Origin: a virus
Strand: one strand, 5' to 3'
DNA length: 29,320 nucleotides
Virus record (IMG/VR): IMGVR_UViG_3300032291_000190
Span: 1-29,320 of that record
Shown piece after piece: positions 6,016 through 13,895 of the stretch (positions are counted from its first letter, which is position 1; every line of letters starts with the position of its first letter). The notes under the pieces are model-generated. The model saw nothing but the letters and a program-made list of their open reading frames with translations, had not been told where the DNA came from and searched no databases. The position numbers were made by a program, and so were the translations under genes.

Positions 6016-6243
6016 TTAGAGTGCTGCGATTTCATCAGCACTTAGACCAAGTGCTGCTAACTTTTCATGTGCTGCTTCTTTAGCTGCAGCTTTAGCTGCT
6101 GCTTCTGCTTCACGTTCTGCTTGTGCTGTTGCATAAGCAATGGCATCAAGTTCGCGCTGTTGAATTTCTTCGGGAGTTAAATCAACGTATTGTTGATTTC
6201 CTGTTGCTACATCTACGACTAGCTTTTGTGGTACGTCTGACAT
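6016..6243 (-). CDS. Small Ala/Glu-rich helical protein, tail-associated
   Basis: The start at ATG 6243 is chosen because AGGAGAA lies 9 bases before it; 75 residues. The N-terminus KLVVDVATGNQQYVDLTPEE is a pattern seen at the end of small phage tail or fibre-associated proteins. From about residue 25 on the protein is one long Ala/Glu helix (AEREAEAAAKAAAKEAA), probably a coiled coil. It sits between a conserved aquatic-phage tail-region gene and the holin. Function is not known; a fibre-assembly or fibre-linked accessory role is inferred from place only. Confidence 0.55.
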   Translation of the reverse strand: MSDVPQKLVVDVATGNQQYVDLTPEEIQQRELDAIAYATAQAEREAEAAAKAAAKEAAHEKLAALGLSADEIAAL

Positions 6244-6245
6244 TA

Positions 6246-6545
6246 TTATTCTCCTATGATGATTACGTGTGAAGCATCTGGGCAAGACCAGCTGCAGGTT
6301 GTTTCGTCGAATACCACAGCATCAGGGTGGCACTCTGGCTTAGGTGCAATAAACGCATCGCGTTCTGCATCATATGTGTATCCGATGCCAGCAAAGTTCT
6401 TACGGATGTTTCCATTATAAGAAGTCTTTACCCATGTTCCACCTAGTGAATTCATAAAGGCTTCGCCTTCATCTGGCTCGCTGTTACTACCAACGAGTAC
6501 ACGGAGAACAATGTTGTTCTCGTCAATCTCTGCCCAATGTGACAT
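6246..6545 (-). CDS. Conserved aquatic-phage protein of unknown function
   Basis: This 99-residue protein follows a recurrent pattern found in cyanophages and other aquatic phages. It has an N-terminal strand MSHWAEIDENNIVLRVLVG, then GTWVKTSYNGNIRKNFAGIG (about 36-55), YDAERDAFIAPKP (about 58-70) and a C-terminal Trp/Cys patch (TTCSWSCPD). The family has no assigned function; members lie among tail or fibre genes, as here, just after a glycine-rich fibre gene. AAAGGAGAA stands before ATG 6545. The protein may be a virion decoration or fibre-associated part. The family identity is from remembered pattern, not from a search. Confidence 0.65.
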   Translation of the reverse strand: MSHWAEIDENNIVLRVLVGSNSEPDEGEAFMNSLGGTWVKTSYNGNIRKNFAGIGYTYDAERDAFIAPKPECHPDAVVFDETTCSWSCPDASHVIIIGE

Positions 6546-6557
6546 TTATATTCTCCT

Positions 6558-7895
6558 TTACGCCATTGGATATCTAATAATTACAACACCTGAACCACCT
6601 GATGCACCACGTCCACCACCAGCACCGCCTGATGATGCACCGCCACCGCCGCCAGTTGCTTTGATTCCAGGGGAACCAGGTTGCGCTGTTCCTAAAGCAC
6701 CAGTGCCTCCACCACCATTACCACCTGTTGGTAGAGAACCAGCATTGCTTCCAGCCCCACCACCACCAGCAAACCAATAAGTTCCTGAAACATTTTGACC
6801 AGTAAGTGTTGCTAATCCCCAAGATGAGTAAGCAGATGAACCTGCTCCGCCGTTTCCGCCAGCGCTTCCAGTTCCATTTCCACCTGCTGCGGTAGCACCA
6901 CCACCACCGCCTCCGCCATAAGCTGCACCTGAAGTAGAACCAGTTCCGCCATTGTTACCTTGACCAGATGTTCCAGTTCCAAAAGTTCCGCCAGCAGTAG
7001 GGTTCTGTCCAGCACCACCGCCTGAACCACCAGTGTTACCGCTTTCAACAGCAAGACCAGCGACATAATCAGTACCGCCAGCACCACCACCTACAGCAGC
7101 AGTCAAAGAACCAAACTGAGAATTACTTCCATTGGTTCCTTTATTCTCATATGTTCCTGTGCCACCTGCGCCAACGGTTACAGAATAACCTGTAGTAACC
7201 AAACTATTAGATGCAGCGTAAACCAAACCACCCGCACCACCGCCACCTCCGCCAGATGCACCTGCACCACCACCTGCAATAGTTAATACATCACAAGTAA
7301 GGGGTGTTTGCGGAACAAAATATCCAGAAGATAGAAAGGCGTGATACCAATAAGTTCCGTCGTTAGCAACGACGTTGCCACCTGTAGCTTTAGGTGCAAC
7401 TGTAGGTGTAGTTCCTACTGCTGCTATACCGTATAAAGAAAAAGTTGAGTTGGCTTTGTATCCAGCAGGTGCATCTAAAGTAATAGATGTTATTGCTGCT
7501 GACTGTGACCATAAACCAGTAATCTGGTTTTGGTATCCTGTGGCTCCGTTGTTTTCTTGTACTTCCAATACAGAAAAAGTTTTACTGGAATTTGAAGTAT
7601 AGTTAAAAATATAAATTTCACCAGCGTTTGGTATTACTGTTTGTGCTTGGATACTTCCAAGGTATCTAGGCAAGCTTCCAGAAGCTTGGCTGCCTCCATC
7701 TCCAATAGCATATATACCAGAAAAGTTTGCAGTGCTTCCGTTGAAAGCGATGTATGTTCCTTCTGTGGTATTACCCAGCCCAGAAAAAACAATCTTCAAA
7801 TCGGTGTAACCAGTTTGAGGTATGTTGTCAAAAGTTACAGATACAGATTGCTGATTAAGTTCAATAGTTTCTAGTAGAACATGATTACTTGACAT
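6558..7895 (-). CDS. Glycine-rich tail fibre/adhesin protein 1
   Basis: This 445-residue protein has three parts. The N-terminal beta-rich domain (about 1-165; SVSVTFDNIPQTGYTDLKIV, YLGSIQAQ, TSITLDAP) is shared with the next two genes upstream. A linker has the motif YWYHAFLSSGYF and leads into LTCDVLTIAGGGAGASGGGG, the usual opening of a phage glycine-rich domain (about 205-430). The end is GGSGVVIIRYPMA, the usual closing strand. Such glycine-rich domains form polyglycine-II-like or compact receptor-binding tips. It is a paralogue of the gene at 7908-9290 in the same order of domains. GGGAGATAGATA precedes the ATG. A host-recognition role is likely, with the glycine-rich region as the variable tip. 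Confidence 0.75.
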   Translation of the reverse strand: MSSNHVLLETIELNQQSVSVTFDNIPQTGYTDLKIVFSGLGNTTEGTYIAFNGSTANFSGIYAIGDGGSQASGSLPRYLGSIQAQTVIPNAGEIYIFNYTSNSSKTFSVLEVQENNGATGYQNQITGLWSQSAAITSITLDAPAGYKANSTFSLYGIAAVGTTPTVAPKATGGNVVANDGTYWYHAFLSSGYFVPQTPLTCDVLTIAGGGAGASGGGGGGAGGLVYAASNSLVTTGYSVTVGAGGTGTYENKGTNGSNSQFGSLTAAVGGGAGGTDYVAGLAVESGNTGGSGGGAGQNPTAGGTFGTGTSGQGNNGGTGSTSGAAYGGGGGGGATAAGGNGTGSAGGNGGAGSSAYSSWGLATLTGQNVSGTYWFAGGGGAGSNAGSLPTGGNGGGGTGALGTAQPGSPGIKATGGGGGASSGGAGGGRGASGGSGVVIIRYPMA

Positions 7896-7907
7896 TATCT
7901 ATCTCCC

Positions 7908-9290
7908 TTATTTTGCATATCTAACAATGACAATTCCAGAACCACCGTTACCAGCTTCCCAGTAATCGGTTCCACCGCCACCACCACCACCAGTAGATAC
8001 AGCACCGCTAGTTCCATGAATAGGTGTAAACGTGCCAGTTCCTCCAACGTTATCCGCAGCGCCGTTACCACCACCGCCGAGTCCGCCAATACCGATAGCA
8101 TCGCTGCCTGAGTAGGCAGCACCACCGCCACCTCCCGCGTAATAACCATTAATTCCAGTCTGAGTTACGGTAGCCCAAGTAGAATATGTATTGGTTCCAA
8201 TGCCACCGTTACCAGCTTTAGTAGAAGTTCCAGCAGTACCTGCAGCACCTGCACCACCACCGCCACCTGAACCGTATTGAGGAGGAGCTTCTTCTCCACC
8301 ACCACCGTTATTGCCCTGACCAACGGTTCCAGTTCCTACTGTTCCTGCGCCACTGATTGTTCCTGCGCCACCGCCTGAACCACCTGATGCACCGTTACGA
8401 ACTCCTCCACCTCCACCACCAACAGCTGCTGTAAGTGAAGCAAATTGTGAATTTGAGCCGTTTGTTCCAGCGCCTGGGAAAGTAGTTCCACCACCGCCAC
8501 CTGCTCCAACAGTTACTCCGTAGTTTGTCGCTACAAGTGATTGAGATGCAAAGTAAAGTAAGCCACCTGCTCCTCCACCGCCACCGCGACCGACACTGGT
8601 AGAACCAGTTGGGTTTCCACCACCAGCACCACCACCTGCAACAACAAGAATGTCTGCAGTTAATGATTGGTTAGGAGTGAAGGTAGATGAGAATGGAAAT
8701 GCGTGATACCAGTGAGTTGAATCTTGTGATACATATCCACCAGTTGCTTTAGGTGAAGCTTCTGCAACCCAAGCTTTAATACCATACAGAGAAAATCTAG
8801 AACCTGTTAAAATGCTTGCAGTAGCCATTTGCAATGTAATAGTTGTAATTGCTTCTGGTGCTTTGCGCCATAAACCTGCTTGTACTTCTGTGCCAGTATA
8901 TAATGCACTATTGCTTGTAGTTGCTCTGCCGTTGCGAATATGAACGTACTTATGGTACGTAGTGCTTGCATAATTCATAATTGAAACAATGCAATTTTTT
9001 GTTAAAGCATTCTCTGAAGATGAATTCCAATCAATATATAACGATGTACGATTAGATGAGCGCCCTGCAATTGCATTAGAAGCATTGCCATTCAAACTAG
9101 TCGTTGAATAATTTGAATTTGAATCTGAATTAAAACGTGCTAATAAATAATCTTCAGTTGTTGTTGAACCATATTGTCCAACTAAAACTAAATCTGTATA
9201 ACCACTAATGCCAGTTAGGTCTAGAGTAATGGACGAGGTAGAAGAAGAAACAGTTACCGTTCTAAGTTCATCATAAGTATTTGTTGACAT
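7908..9290 (-). CDS. Glycine-rich tail fibre/adhesin protein 2
   Basis: This 460-residue protein has the same plan as its neighbour at 6558. The N-terminal domain opens YDELRTVTVSSSTSSITLDL, with GYTDLVLVGQYG and later ITTITLQMA and FSLYGIKA, and covers about 1-175. A bridge HWYHAFPFSSTF leads to LTADILVVAGGGAGGG, a glycine-rich region (about 215-445), and a closing GGSGIVIVRYAK. The glycine-rich part differs strongly from its paralogue in sequence and spacing, while the flanking motifs are held. This is what one expects of receptor-binding tips that diversify by exchange between copies. The gene follows the shorter third paralogue after a single intervening base. Confidence 0.75.
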   Translation of the reverse strand: MSTNTYDELRTVTVSSSTSSITLDLTGISGYTDLVLVGQYGSTTTEDYLLARFNSDSNSNYSTTSLNGNASNAIAGRSSNRTSLYIDWNSSSENALTKNCIVSIMNYASTTYHKYVHIRNGRATTSNSALYTGTEVQAGLWRKAPEAITTITLQMATASILTGSRFSLYGIKAWVAEASPKATGGYVSQDSTHWYHAFPFSSTFTPNQSLTADILVVAGGGAGGGNPTGSTSVGRGGGGGAGGLLYFASQSLVATNYGVTVGAGGGGGTTFPGAGTNGSNSQFASLTAAVGGGGGGVRNGASGGSGGGAGTISGAGTVGTGTVGQGNNGGGGEEAPPQYGSGGGGGAGAAGTAGTSTKAGNGGIGTNTYSTWATVTQTGINGYYAGGGGGAAYSGSDAIGIGGLGGGGNGAADNVGGTGTFTPIHGTSGAVSTGGGGGGGTDYWEAGNGGSGIVIVRYAK

Positions 9291-9291
9291 A

Positions 9292-9861
9292 TTATCTTAC
9301 TCCATAAACATCTAGTTTAGTTCCTGCGTTAAAATATCCAGAACCAGCTGTTAGCGATAATGAACTTACAGGGTTTAGCGAGCGCCAGTTACCGCCCCAT
9401 ATCTGTACATATCCAGTTCCATTTGCTTCTGTTCCAGCAAGTGTAAAAAATGTCTTATGTTTAGAATTGCTACTATAGTCGATGATATCGATAATAGAAG
9501 AGTTTGGATAGGCAGTATTAAAGTTATAACCTATATAAGAAAAAGTTCCGCTGCTCGCGCCATTTGCAACCGCTGATGAGCCAGTGCTAAATGATTGATG
9601 CCAAGAATAATTAGCGCCAGAATCTGGACCAGAACCATCTCCAAGTCGCAAGTACATATTATTTACTTCAGTGCAATTCATTGTTGCCCTGACTTGTAAA
9701 TGCTTGTATCCGCTTGGAATACTATTGATTGTTATAATTTGCGTTGTGCTTCCAGATGTTACAACAGAAGCCAAAGCATCATAACCACCTTGAGGACTCC
9801 ATGGGGGTGTAAGATTGCCACTAATACCAGAGGCAATAACTCCAGTTAGTATTGGGGACAT
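9292..9861 (-). CDS. Fibre protein with the shared N-terminal domain only
   Basis: This 189-residue protein matches the N-terminal beta domain of the two glycine-rich proteins downstream: YDALASVVTSGSTTQIITI, IPSGYKHLQVRATMN, YLRLGDGSGPDSGANYSWHQ and VSSLSLTAGSGYFNAGTKLD. It ends in KLDVYGVR just where the paralogues run on (FSLYGIKA, FSLYGIAA) into the WYHAF linker and the glycine-rich tip. It therefore has no tip domain of its own. It may be a complete short fibre or head-fibre protein, or a copy that lost its tip. An N-terminal extension (about 1-25, PILTGVIASGISGNLTPPW) is not seen in the paralogues. It overlaps the upstream stop by one base (TAATG). Confidence 0.65.
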   Translation of the reverse strand: MSPILTGVIASGISGNLTPPWSPQGGYDALASVVTSGSTTQIITINSIPSGYKHLQVRATMNCTEVNNMYLRLGDGSGPDSGANYSWHQSFSTGSSAVANGASSGTFSYIGYNFNTAYPNSSIIDIIDYSSNSKHKTFFTLAGTEANGTGYVQIWGGNWRSLNPVSSLSLTAGSGYFNAGTKLDVYGVR

Positions 9862-10319
9862 TAGGCGATGTCACCCACAATGTAGAATACTGTTGCAGAT
9901 TCAGCCACGACAGTGGCTGCTGAGTAACGTGCTCTCAACTTTGGAGCAGTTGCTGTTGCACCAGTAGAGTTGATAGTAACTCCTGAACCTTGAGCAAATG
10001 TAACTTGACCTGCACCCTTTTGAATAACAGTGATGCGATCGCCTGCTGCAAATACTGAAGGCGGAATTGTTACTGTGATTGCACTAGCGTTGTTGGCTGT
10101 GACCACATTGTCAGCATCGGCTAATACAAGTGTGTATGTTGTACCTGTCTGAGCAGAGATGAAGTTGCGTTGCTTGGATAGCGGGAAGCCACCAGCAGTT
10201 GAACCGTCATGTACTACTACTACTTCTTTATCTGTATCGACTGTGAGTTCTGCTAGAAGACCAGTAAAGGCTGCGTGTTGTGCCGTAGTTCCTCTACGGC
10301 GTTGGAATGCAAATGGCAT
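9861..10319 (-). CDS. Fibre base-type protein with RRGT motif
   Basis: I set the start at ATG 10319 (TAATG overlap with the upstream stop and GGGGAA before it), giving 152 residues. The N-terminus FQRRRGTTAQHAAFTGLLAE followed by LTVDTDKEVVVVHDG is a motif widely found at the start of phage tail-fibre or hyaluronidase-type proteins, where it forms a small trimeric beta cap. The rest is a beta-sandwich-like repeat (TYTLVLADADNVVTANNASAITVTIP; GDRITVIQKGAGQVTFA). It probably forms a short trimeric fibre part or the joint between the Ala/Ser shaft protein and the three paralogous adhesins. Confidence 0.6.
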   Translation of the reverse strand: MPFAFQRRRGTTAQHAAFTGLLAELTVDTDKEVVVVHDGSTAGGFPLSKQRNFISAQTGTTYTLVLADADNVVTANNASAITVTIPPSVFAAGDRITVIQKGAGQVTFAQGSGVTINSTGATATAPKLRARYSAATVVAESATVFYIVGDIA

Positions 10320-11938
10320 TATAGTGTTCCCCAATCTGAGAGATTAGACCAAGAAGCGGTACTTCCGTTATTGGTCAAGAAATAACCGTTAACCCCTGCA
10401 GATATTGCTGGGATATATCCTGCTGCTGTAGTGGCACTTGCTGCAGCAGAAGACGCTGAAGTGGCTGCGCTAGATGCTGAGGTGGCAGCCGATGTTTGTG
10501 ATGTCAATGCACTTGCTGCCGAAGTAGCAGCAGAGTTAGCACTTGTTAATGCATTGCTTGCATTTACTCCTGATGAACCAGCAGATGTAGCTGCTGATGA
10601 TGCTGACGTAGCAGCAGCAGATTGTGATGCAGCAGCACTGCTTGCACTTGTCGCTGCGTTGGTTGCAGATACACCAGCAGATCCTGCACTTGTTGCTGCA
10701 CTAGATGCACTAGTGGCAGCAGATGCTTGTGATGTTGCAGCACTAGAAGCGGAAGTTGCAGCCTGTGCTGCTGAAGTTACTGCCGTTGCTGCTGACGTGG
10801 TAGCAGTCGCTGCTGATGCAGATGCTGTTGAAGCAGAAGCAGCAGCAGATGAAGAAGAAGTTGCTGCGGATGAAGCACTAATTGCAGCAGATGCTGCTGA
10901 CGCATTTACGTTGGCTTCAACAGATGATAATGAAATCCATGTTCCAGTTGAGTTATCGGCAGATGTAATATCTCCCATATCTCGGACAAGACCTGATGCA
11001 ACTTGACCAGCAACTGATGAGGCAGAACCAGCAGCAGATGATGCTGATGTTCCAGCAGATGTAGCACTAGTTGATGCAGCGTTAGCTGATGCAAGAGCAG
11101 CCGACGCCGATGCTGCTGCGCTAGTAGCACTAGTAGCAGCGGATGTAGCAGAAGTAGCAGCCGAAGTAGCAAATGTTGCTGCACTTGATTGAGATGTATT
11201 TGCTGCGGTTGCAGATGCAGCAGATGATGTGGCACTTGTCGCTGCTGCTGTAGCACTGGCTGCTGCCGAAGATGCTGAGGTTGCAGCACTAGAAGAACTT
11301 GTTCCAGCATTAGTTGCAGCAGTAGATGCACTAGATGCAGAGGTTGCTGCAGAGGTTGCTGAAGTAGCAGCACTGGCTGCACTAGTTGCTGCAGCAGTTG
11401 CACTGCTTGCAGCAGCGGTAGCAGATCCTGCAATACCAGTTACGTATGCCAAGTTGGCTGCATCACCAGATGTGGTTGGTGTTGCTACGTTTGTAATCTT
11501 GTAGTTGTTAGCGTTGATAATTCCAGCAGCGGTGATGATTGCTGCAGATAAAGTCTTTGTTCCACTCAGAGTTTGTGCGCCACCTGTGCCGACAACATCG
11601 CCAGTTACTCCGTGTACGTTTGTGGTTGTAACTTCGTGTTGGCGAGACTCGGTAAAGTCTCGAGCCGATACACCGTGTTCAACGTTAGCACCAAAGGCGT
11701 GTGCCTTAGCACCTGATGAGTCAATGTTACGAGTGATCTGGTAGGCAGAACCTACCAGACTGGTAACTTCAACTACTTCTTCATTCGCTGTATCCTTTTC
11801 AAGAATGAGTGTGTAGGGATACTGTGCTGGAAGATTGCTTGCAGCAGCAAGCGTAAGGCTTGTTGCTGACGAACTGATCGATGCAGCAAGGGTTGTCTTG
11901 GCTGCATTCGAACTATAGTAACGTGCTGGATTTGACAT
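10319..11938 (-). CDS. Tail fibre shaft protein with Ala/Ser/Thr repeats
   Basis: This 539-residue protein begins with a beta-rich attachment domain (about 1-110; ITSLTLAAASNLPAQYPYTL-like strands, EEVVEVTS, YQITRN). A conserved fibre segment follows (VHGVTGDVVGTGGAQTLSGT, about 108-127; ITNVATPTTSGDAANLAYV, about 149-167). From about residue 170 to 510 it is almost pure Ala/Ser/Thr in short SAATSA-type repeats, broken once near 310-345 by a non-repetitive block (GLVRDMGDITSADNSTGTW). It ends in NGYFLTNNGSTASWSNLSDW, a capping domain. Ala/Ser-rich shafts of this kind occur in lambda-like side-tail fibres and form long thin trimeric coiled coils. It comes first in the fibre block and probably attaches the fibre to the tail. 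Confidence 0.8.
   Translation of the reverse strand: MSNPARYYSSNAAKTTLAASISSSATSLTLAAASNLPAQYPYTLILEKDTANEEVVEVTSLVGSAYQITRNIDSSGAKAHAFGANVEHGVSARDFTESRQHEVTTTNVHGVTGDVVGTGGAQTLSGTKTLSAAIITAAGIINANNYKITNVATPTTSGDAANLAYVTGIAGSATAAASSATAAATSAASAATSATSAATSASSASTAATNAGTSSSSAATSASSAAASATAAATSATSSAASATAANTSQSSAATFATSAATSATSAATSATSAAASASAALASANAASTSATSAGTSASSAAGSASSVAGQVASGLVRDMGDITSADNSTGTWISLSSVEANVNASAASAAISASSAATSSSSAAASASTASASAATATTSAATAVTSAAQAATSASSAATSQASAATSASSAATSAGSAGVSATNAATSASSAAASQSAAATSASSAATSAGSSGVNASNALTSANSAATSAASALTSQTSAATSASSAATSASSAAASATTAAGYIPAISAGVNGYFLTNNGSTASWSNLSDWGTL
10431..11430 (-). repeat. Imperfect Ala/Ser/Thr-coding repeat array
   Basis: About 1 kb inside the fibre shaft gene consists of degenerate short repeats built from GCA, GCT, TCA, AGT and ACT codons, encoding SAATSA-like units. 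Synonymous codons vary between units, so the DNA is less repetitive than the protein. A unique block near 10915-11010 interrupts it. The array can gain or lose units and so change fibre length. The outer limits are approximate. Confidence 0.75.
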
Positions 11939-11941
11939 TCA

Positions 11942-12841
11942 TCACCTCTGGTACTGGATTGTGTTGAGGAAGTTGGCTTGCGCCTTTGCAGTTTCTTCTG
12001 CTAGTCGTACTGAGTAAAGCTGGAAAAGATATTTAGCAGCAGTAGTAGATGCACCAGCAGATACTGGTTGATCTAATGCGTCTGCTGAAACAGATGTGGC
12101 AATTACCTTGCCTGGGTCTACTGTTGAAAGCAAGCGATACATAGCACCAAAGCGAACAACATCTTCGCATGAGTTTGGCAATCCACTAACGGTCAATTGC
12201 TGGTTGTCTGTAATCGTTGTAGGAAATGCTGTGTATTGAACGTTAACACGAGCACCAGCCATAGGTGCTTCGTTGAGAACAATGGCTTGACCGTACGTAT
12301 TGGTATCTTCATCATAGTAGTTCGTGTCAATACGCCATCTTTTAATAAGAGCCCATACACCAGTTGAATCTGGTAGTTCCCAGGAAACTCCAGTGATATC
12401 TTCCAATTCGCTTGGCAATGAGTATGCATATTGAGAACCTGTAAAATCAAAATTTGTTTGTTTAATAACAGGGAAGTTCATTCCCTTAATTGTTTCAAGA
12501 ATTGCTCGCTTGACTTGAGTCCTTGGAAATAAAGGATTATTTTTTATGACAGAACCAGATACGTGGCTAGTTGCTGTAGTTCCACGCCATCCACGACCAA
12601 CAGTATTAGCTGCAGTTCCAAGGATTTGAAGAGTACCGCTTGCTGCAATAGACTTCTTTACATATAAAAGTTCATCATCAATCTCAACAATACCTTTGCT
12701 GATAGCAGAGGCATCATCTACTGCAATAGATAAGTCATTGGCAGCAACAACGTTTAGGGCAATCGTGACTGATTCCTGGTTGCGAACATAACCATTTATC
12801 TCACCAAGCGTTTGTTCTGTTAATTCGTTTAACGTAGCCAT
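11942..12841 (-). CDS. Probable head-tail connector or tail tubular-type protein
   Basis: This 299-residue protein follows a group of small head-completion-type genes and precedes the fibres. It contains helical segments (MATLNELTEQTLGEINGYV, about 1-19; TQVKRAILETIKGM, about 107-120) and a beta-rich middle (VDDASAISKGIVEIDDELLYV, about 41-61; AYSLPSELEDITGVSWEL). The C-terminal half (PNSCEDVVRFGAMYRLLST) is again helical. In podoviruses a gatekeeper or tail-adaptor protein of the gp11/gp4 type occupies this place, and this one is somewhat longer than T7 gp11. The IVEIDDELLYV segment resembles strands in other phage adaptor or fibre-linked proteins and recalls EEVVEVTS in the next gene. It starts with a TAATG overlap. 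The connector call is inference. Confidence 0.5.
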   Translation of the reverse strand: MATLNELTEQTLGEINGYVRNQESVTIALNVVAANDLSIAVDDASAISKGIVEIDDELLYVKKSIAASGTLQILGTAANTVGRGWRGTTATSHVSGSVIKNNPLFPRTQVKRAILETIKGMNFPVIKQTNFDFTGSQYAYSLPSELEDITGVSWELPDSTGVWALIKRWRIDTNYYDEDTNTYGQAIVLNEAPMAGARVNVQYTAFPTTITDNQQLTVSGLPNSCEDVVRFGAMYRLLSTVDPGKVIATSVSADALDQPVSAGASTTAAKYLFQLYSVRLAEETAKAQANFLNTIQYQR

Positions 12842-13083
12842 TATGCTTGTAACGCCTTTCCTGCCTTATCAGACATACGGACAGCTTTATTAATATCTTT
12901 CATCTGTGTTGATGCTGGCTGAATGCCAGCCTTCCTTGCATTTCTATACGCATCAAGTTCTTTGTTTGCAAGCTTGTTTGCTGCATTAGCCAAAGGATCT
13001 GTAATACTAAAGTTGGCAGCCCTGGCACATTCACCCCAGTTGGCATGGTCTTGTGTCTTGCAACCTGATCTACAGTTACTCAT
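12841..13083 (-). CDS. Conserved small actinophage-type protein with Cys motif
   Basis: The start is put at ATG 13083, giving 80 residues opening MSNCRSGCKTQDHANWGECA. The C-x3-C...C pattern with CKTQDHANWGEC and then R-A-A-N is a recurring small protein in actinobacterial phages, usually near head-tail connector genes. The second half (PASTQMKDINKAVRMSDKAG, about 56-75) is basic and helical. The cysteines could bind a metal. Its function is not known. It overlaps the gene upstream by 8 bases and the one downstream by 1, so it belongs to the tightly coupled connector set. Confidence 0.65.
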   Translation of the reverse strand: MSNCRSGCKTQDHANWGECARAANFSITDPLANAANKLANKELDAYRNARKAGIQPASTQMKDINKAVRMSDKAGKALQA

Positions 13084-13330
13084 TGAAAATGTAATCTCCA
13101 TATCCTGCTGCCGTTAGTTCTGCTGCCTCTGCATCTGTTATGACATTGTCATAACCACCGCGTAATACGCGGTCATATGTTTTTAAGTCTGGGTCATATG
13201 GAACAACCATTGTTTTCCAAACGCCATTGACTTTAGCCACTGTCTTACCAATAGGGTAAGACACAAACCAAAGGTCGTACTCACGACCAGGTCTGTATTT
13301 ATATGTTGGTCCACGAAATATCTTTGGCAT
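13076..13330 (-). CDS. Small hypothetical protein of the connector set
   Basis: From ATG 13330 (TAATG overlap with the upstream stop) the protein has 84 residues. It is rich in Tyr, Pro and Lys at the start (MPKIFRGPTYKYRPGREYDL), beta-like in the middle (WFVSYPIGKTVAKVNGVWKT) and ends in a short helix and DYIFNE. I do not recognise the family. Placement after the capsid genes and before the connector candidate suggests a head-completion or neck role. Confidence 0.6.
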   Translation of the reverse strand: MPKIFRGPTYKYRPGREYDLWFVSYPIGKTVAKVNGVWKTMVVPYDPDLKTYDRVLRGGYDNVITDAEAAELTAAGYGDYIFNE

Positions 13331-13605
13331 TACCACTTCACCTTGTCTGCCCAGTAGGCTGCTGACATAACACCTTTAGATATATTCTTTGAATGTCTAG
13401 CCTTAAATGATTGACGTCGCTGACGATACTTCTTTGTTTCACCAGATTTCTGTGGTGAACCAGAGACACCTTGCTGACCAAAACGAATAGTCTTTACTTG
13501 TGAGCCAGATTTGGCTACAACAACGTGAGACTTCTTAGGATGTGAAGGCGTTGCCTTCGGCTTGTTAAAGCCAGATACGCCTGCTCGCTTTAGTCTTGGG
13601 TCCAT
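13330..13605 (-). CDS. Small basic protein (KKYRQRRQSFKARH type)
   Basis: This 91-residue, very basic protein carries VKTIRFGQQGVSGSP (about 37-51) followed by KKYRQRRQSFKARH (about 58-71) and a terminal SAAYWADKVKW. This RFG...RRxxFKARH...AAYWAxKxKW order is a pattern I know from structural regions of aquatic and other environmental phages, where it is annotated as hypothetical. The charge suggests binding to packaged DNA or to acidic virion proteins. It starts right after the stop of the next basic gene (TAAATG) and overlaps the following one (TAATG). Confidence 0.6.
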   Translation of the reverse strand: MDPRLKRAGVSGFNKPKATPSHPKKSHVVVAKSGSQVKTIRFGQQGVSGSPQKSGETKKYRQRRQSFKARHSKNISKGVMSAAYWADKVKW

Positions 13606-13764
13606 TTACTTCTTCTTTGCTGCTCTCATGTTGTCAACTAGGTTTGGATATGGTCGTCCAGCAGCTTTGGCTGCAGCCTTAGCACTTGCCTTTTGGGCAG
13701 ATGTCAAAGGCTTAGAAACTTTCTTTGGGTTTGGTTTATCCCAAACTTGTTTCTTCTTTGGCAT
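13606..13764 (-). CDS. Very small Lys/Ala-rich protein (52 aa)
   Basis: This frame runs from ATG 13764, overlapping the upstream stop (TAATG), to TAA 13606, giving 52 residues. It opens MPKKKQVWDKPNPKK, has an Ala/Lys helix (QKASAKAAAKAAGRPYPN, about 24-41) and ends RAAKKK. It starts and stops in exact register with its neighbours, which is the best evidence that it is translated. Highly basic, histone-tail-like composition suggests nucleic-acid binding. Function unknown. Confidence 0.6.
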   Translation of the reverse strand: MPKKKQVWDKPNPKKVSKPLTSAQKASAKAAAKAAGRPYPNLVDNMRAAKKK

Positions 13765-13895
13765 TACTTCTTCTTTGCCTTCTTAACAGTAGGTTTCTTA
13801 ACAGCCATCTTCTTTCCAGTCTTCATTGCTTCCATCTTTGCCATTGCCATACCCTTTGGGGTGTATGCAAATTCTTTCTTTCCAACTTTAGGCAT
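13764..13895 (-). CDS. Very small Lys/Met-rich protein (43 aa)
   Basis: From ATG 13895 to TAA 13764 this encodes 43 residues, opening MPKVGKKEFAYTPKGMAMAK and ending VKKPTVKKAKKK. Met and Lys make up nearly half the protein. The start overlaps the stop of the acidic gene upstream by 8 bases and its own stop forms TAATG with the next start. The opening is close to that of short basic peptides found next to phage capsid genes. It may bind DNA or the capsid inner face; function unknown. Confidence 0.6.
   Translation of the reverse strand: MPKVGKKEFAYTPKGMAMAKMEAMKTGKKMAVKKPTVKKAKKK

Noticed and set aside
10431-11006. Long plus-strand frame of 191 aa rich in Ala/Val/Asp, and similar frames at 11229-11504
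   Set aside because: These are antisense images of the Ala/Ser/Thr repeat array. They have no ribosome binding site and lack the composition of a real protein, and the minus-strand frame has clear fibre domains on both sides.
12193-12450. Minus-strand 85-aa frame inside the connector gene
   Set aside because: It is an out-of-frame shadow with no start context; the 299-aa frame is intact and coupled to both neighbours.
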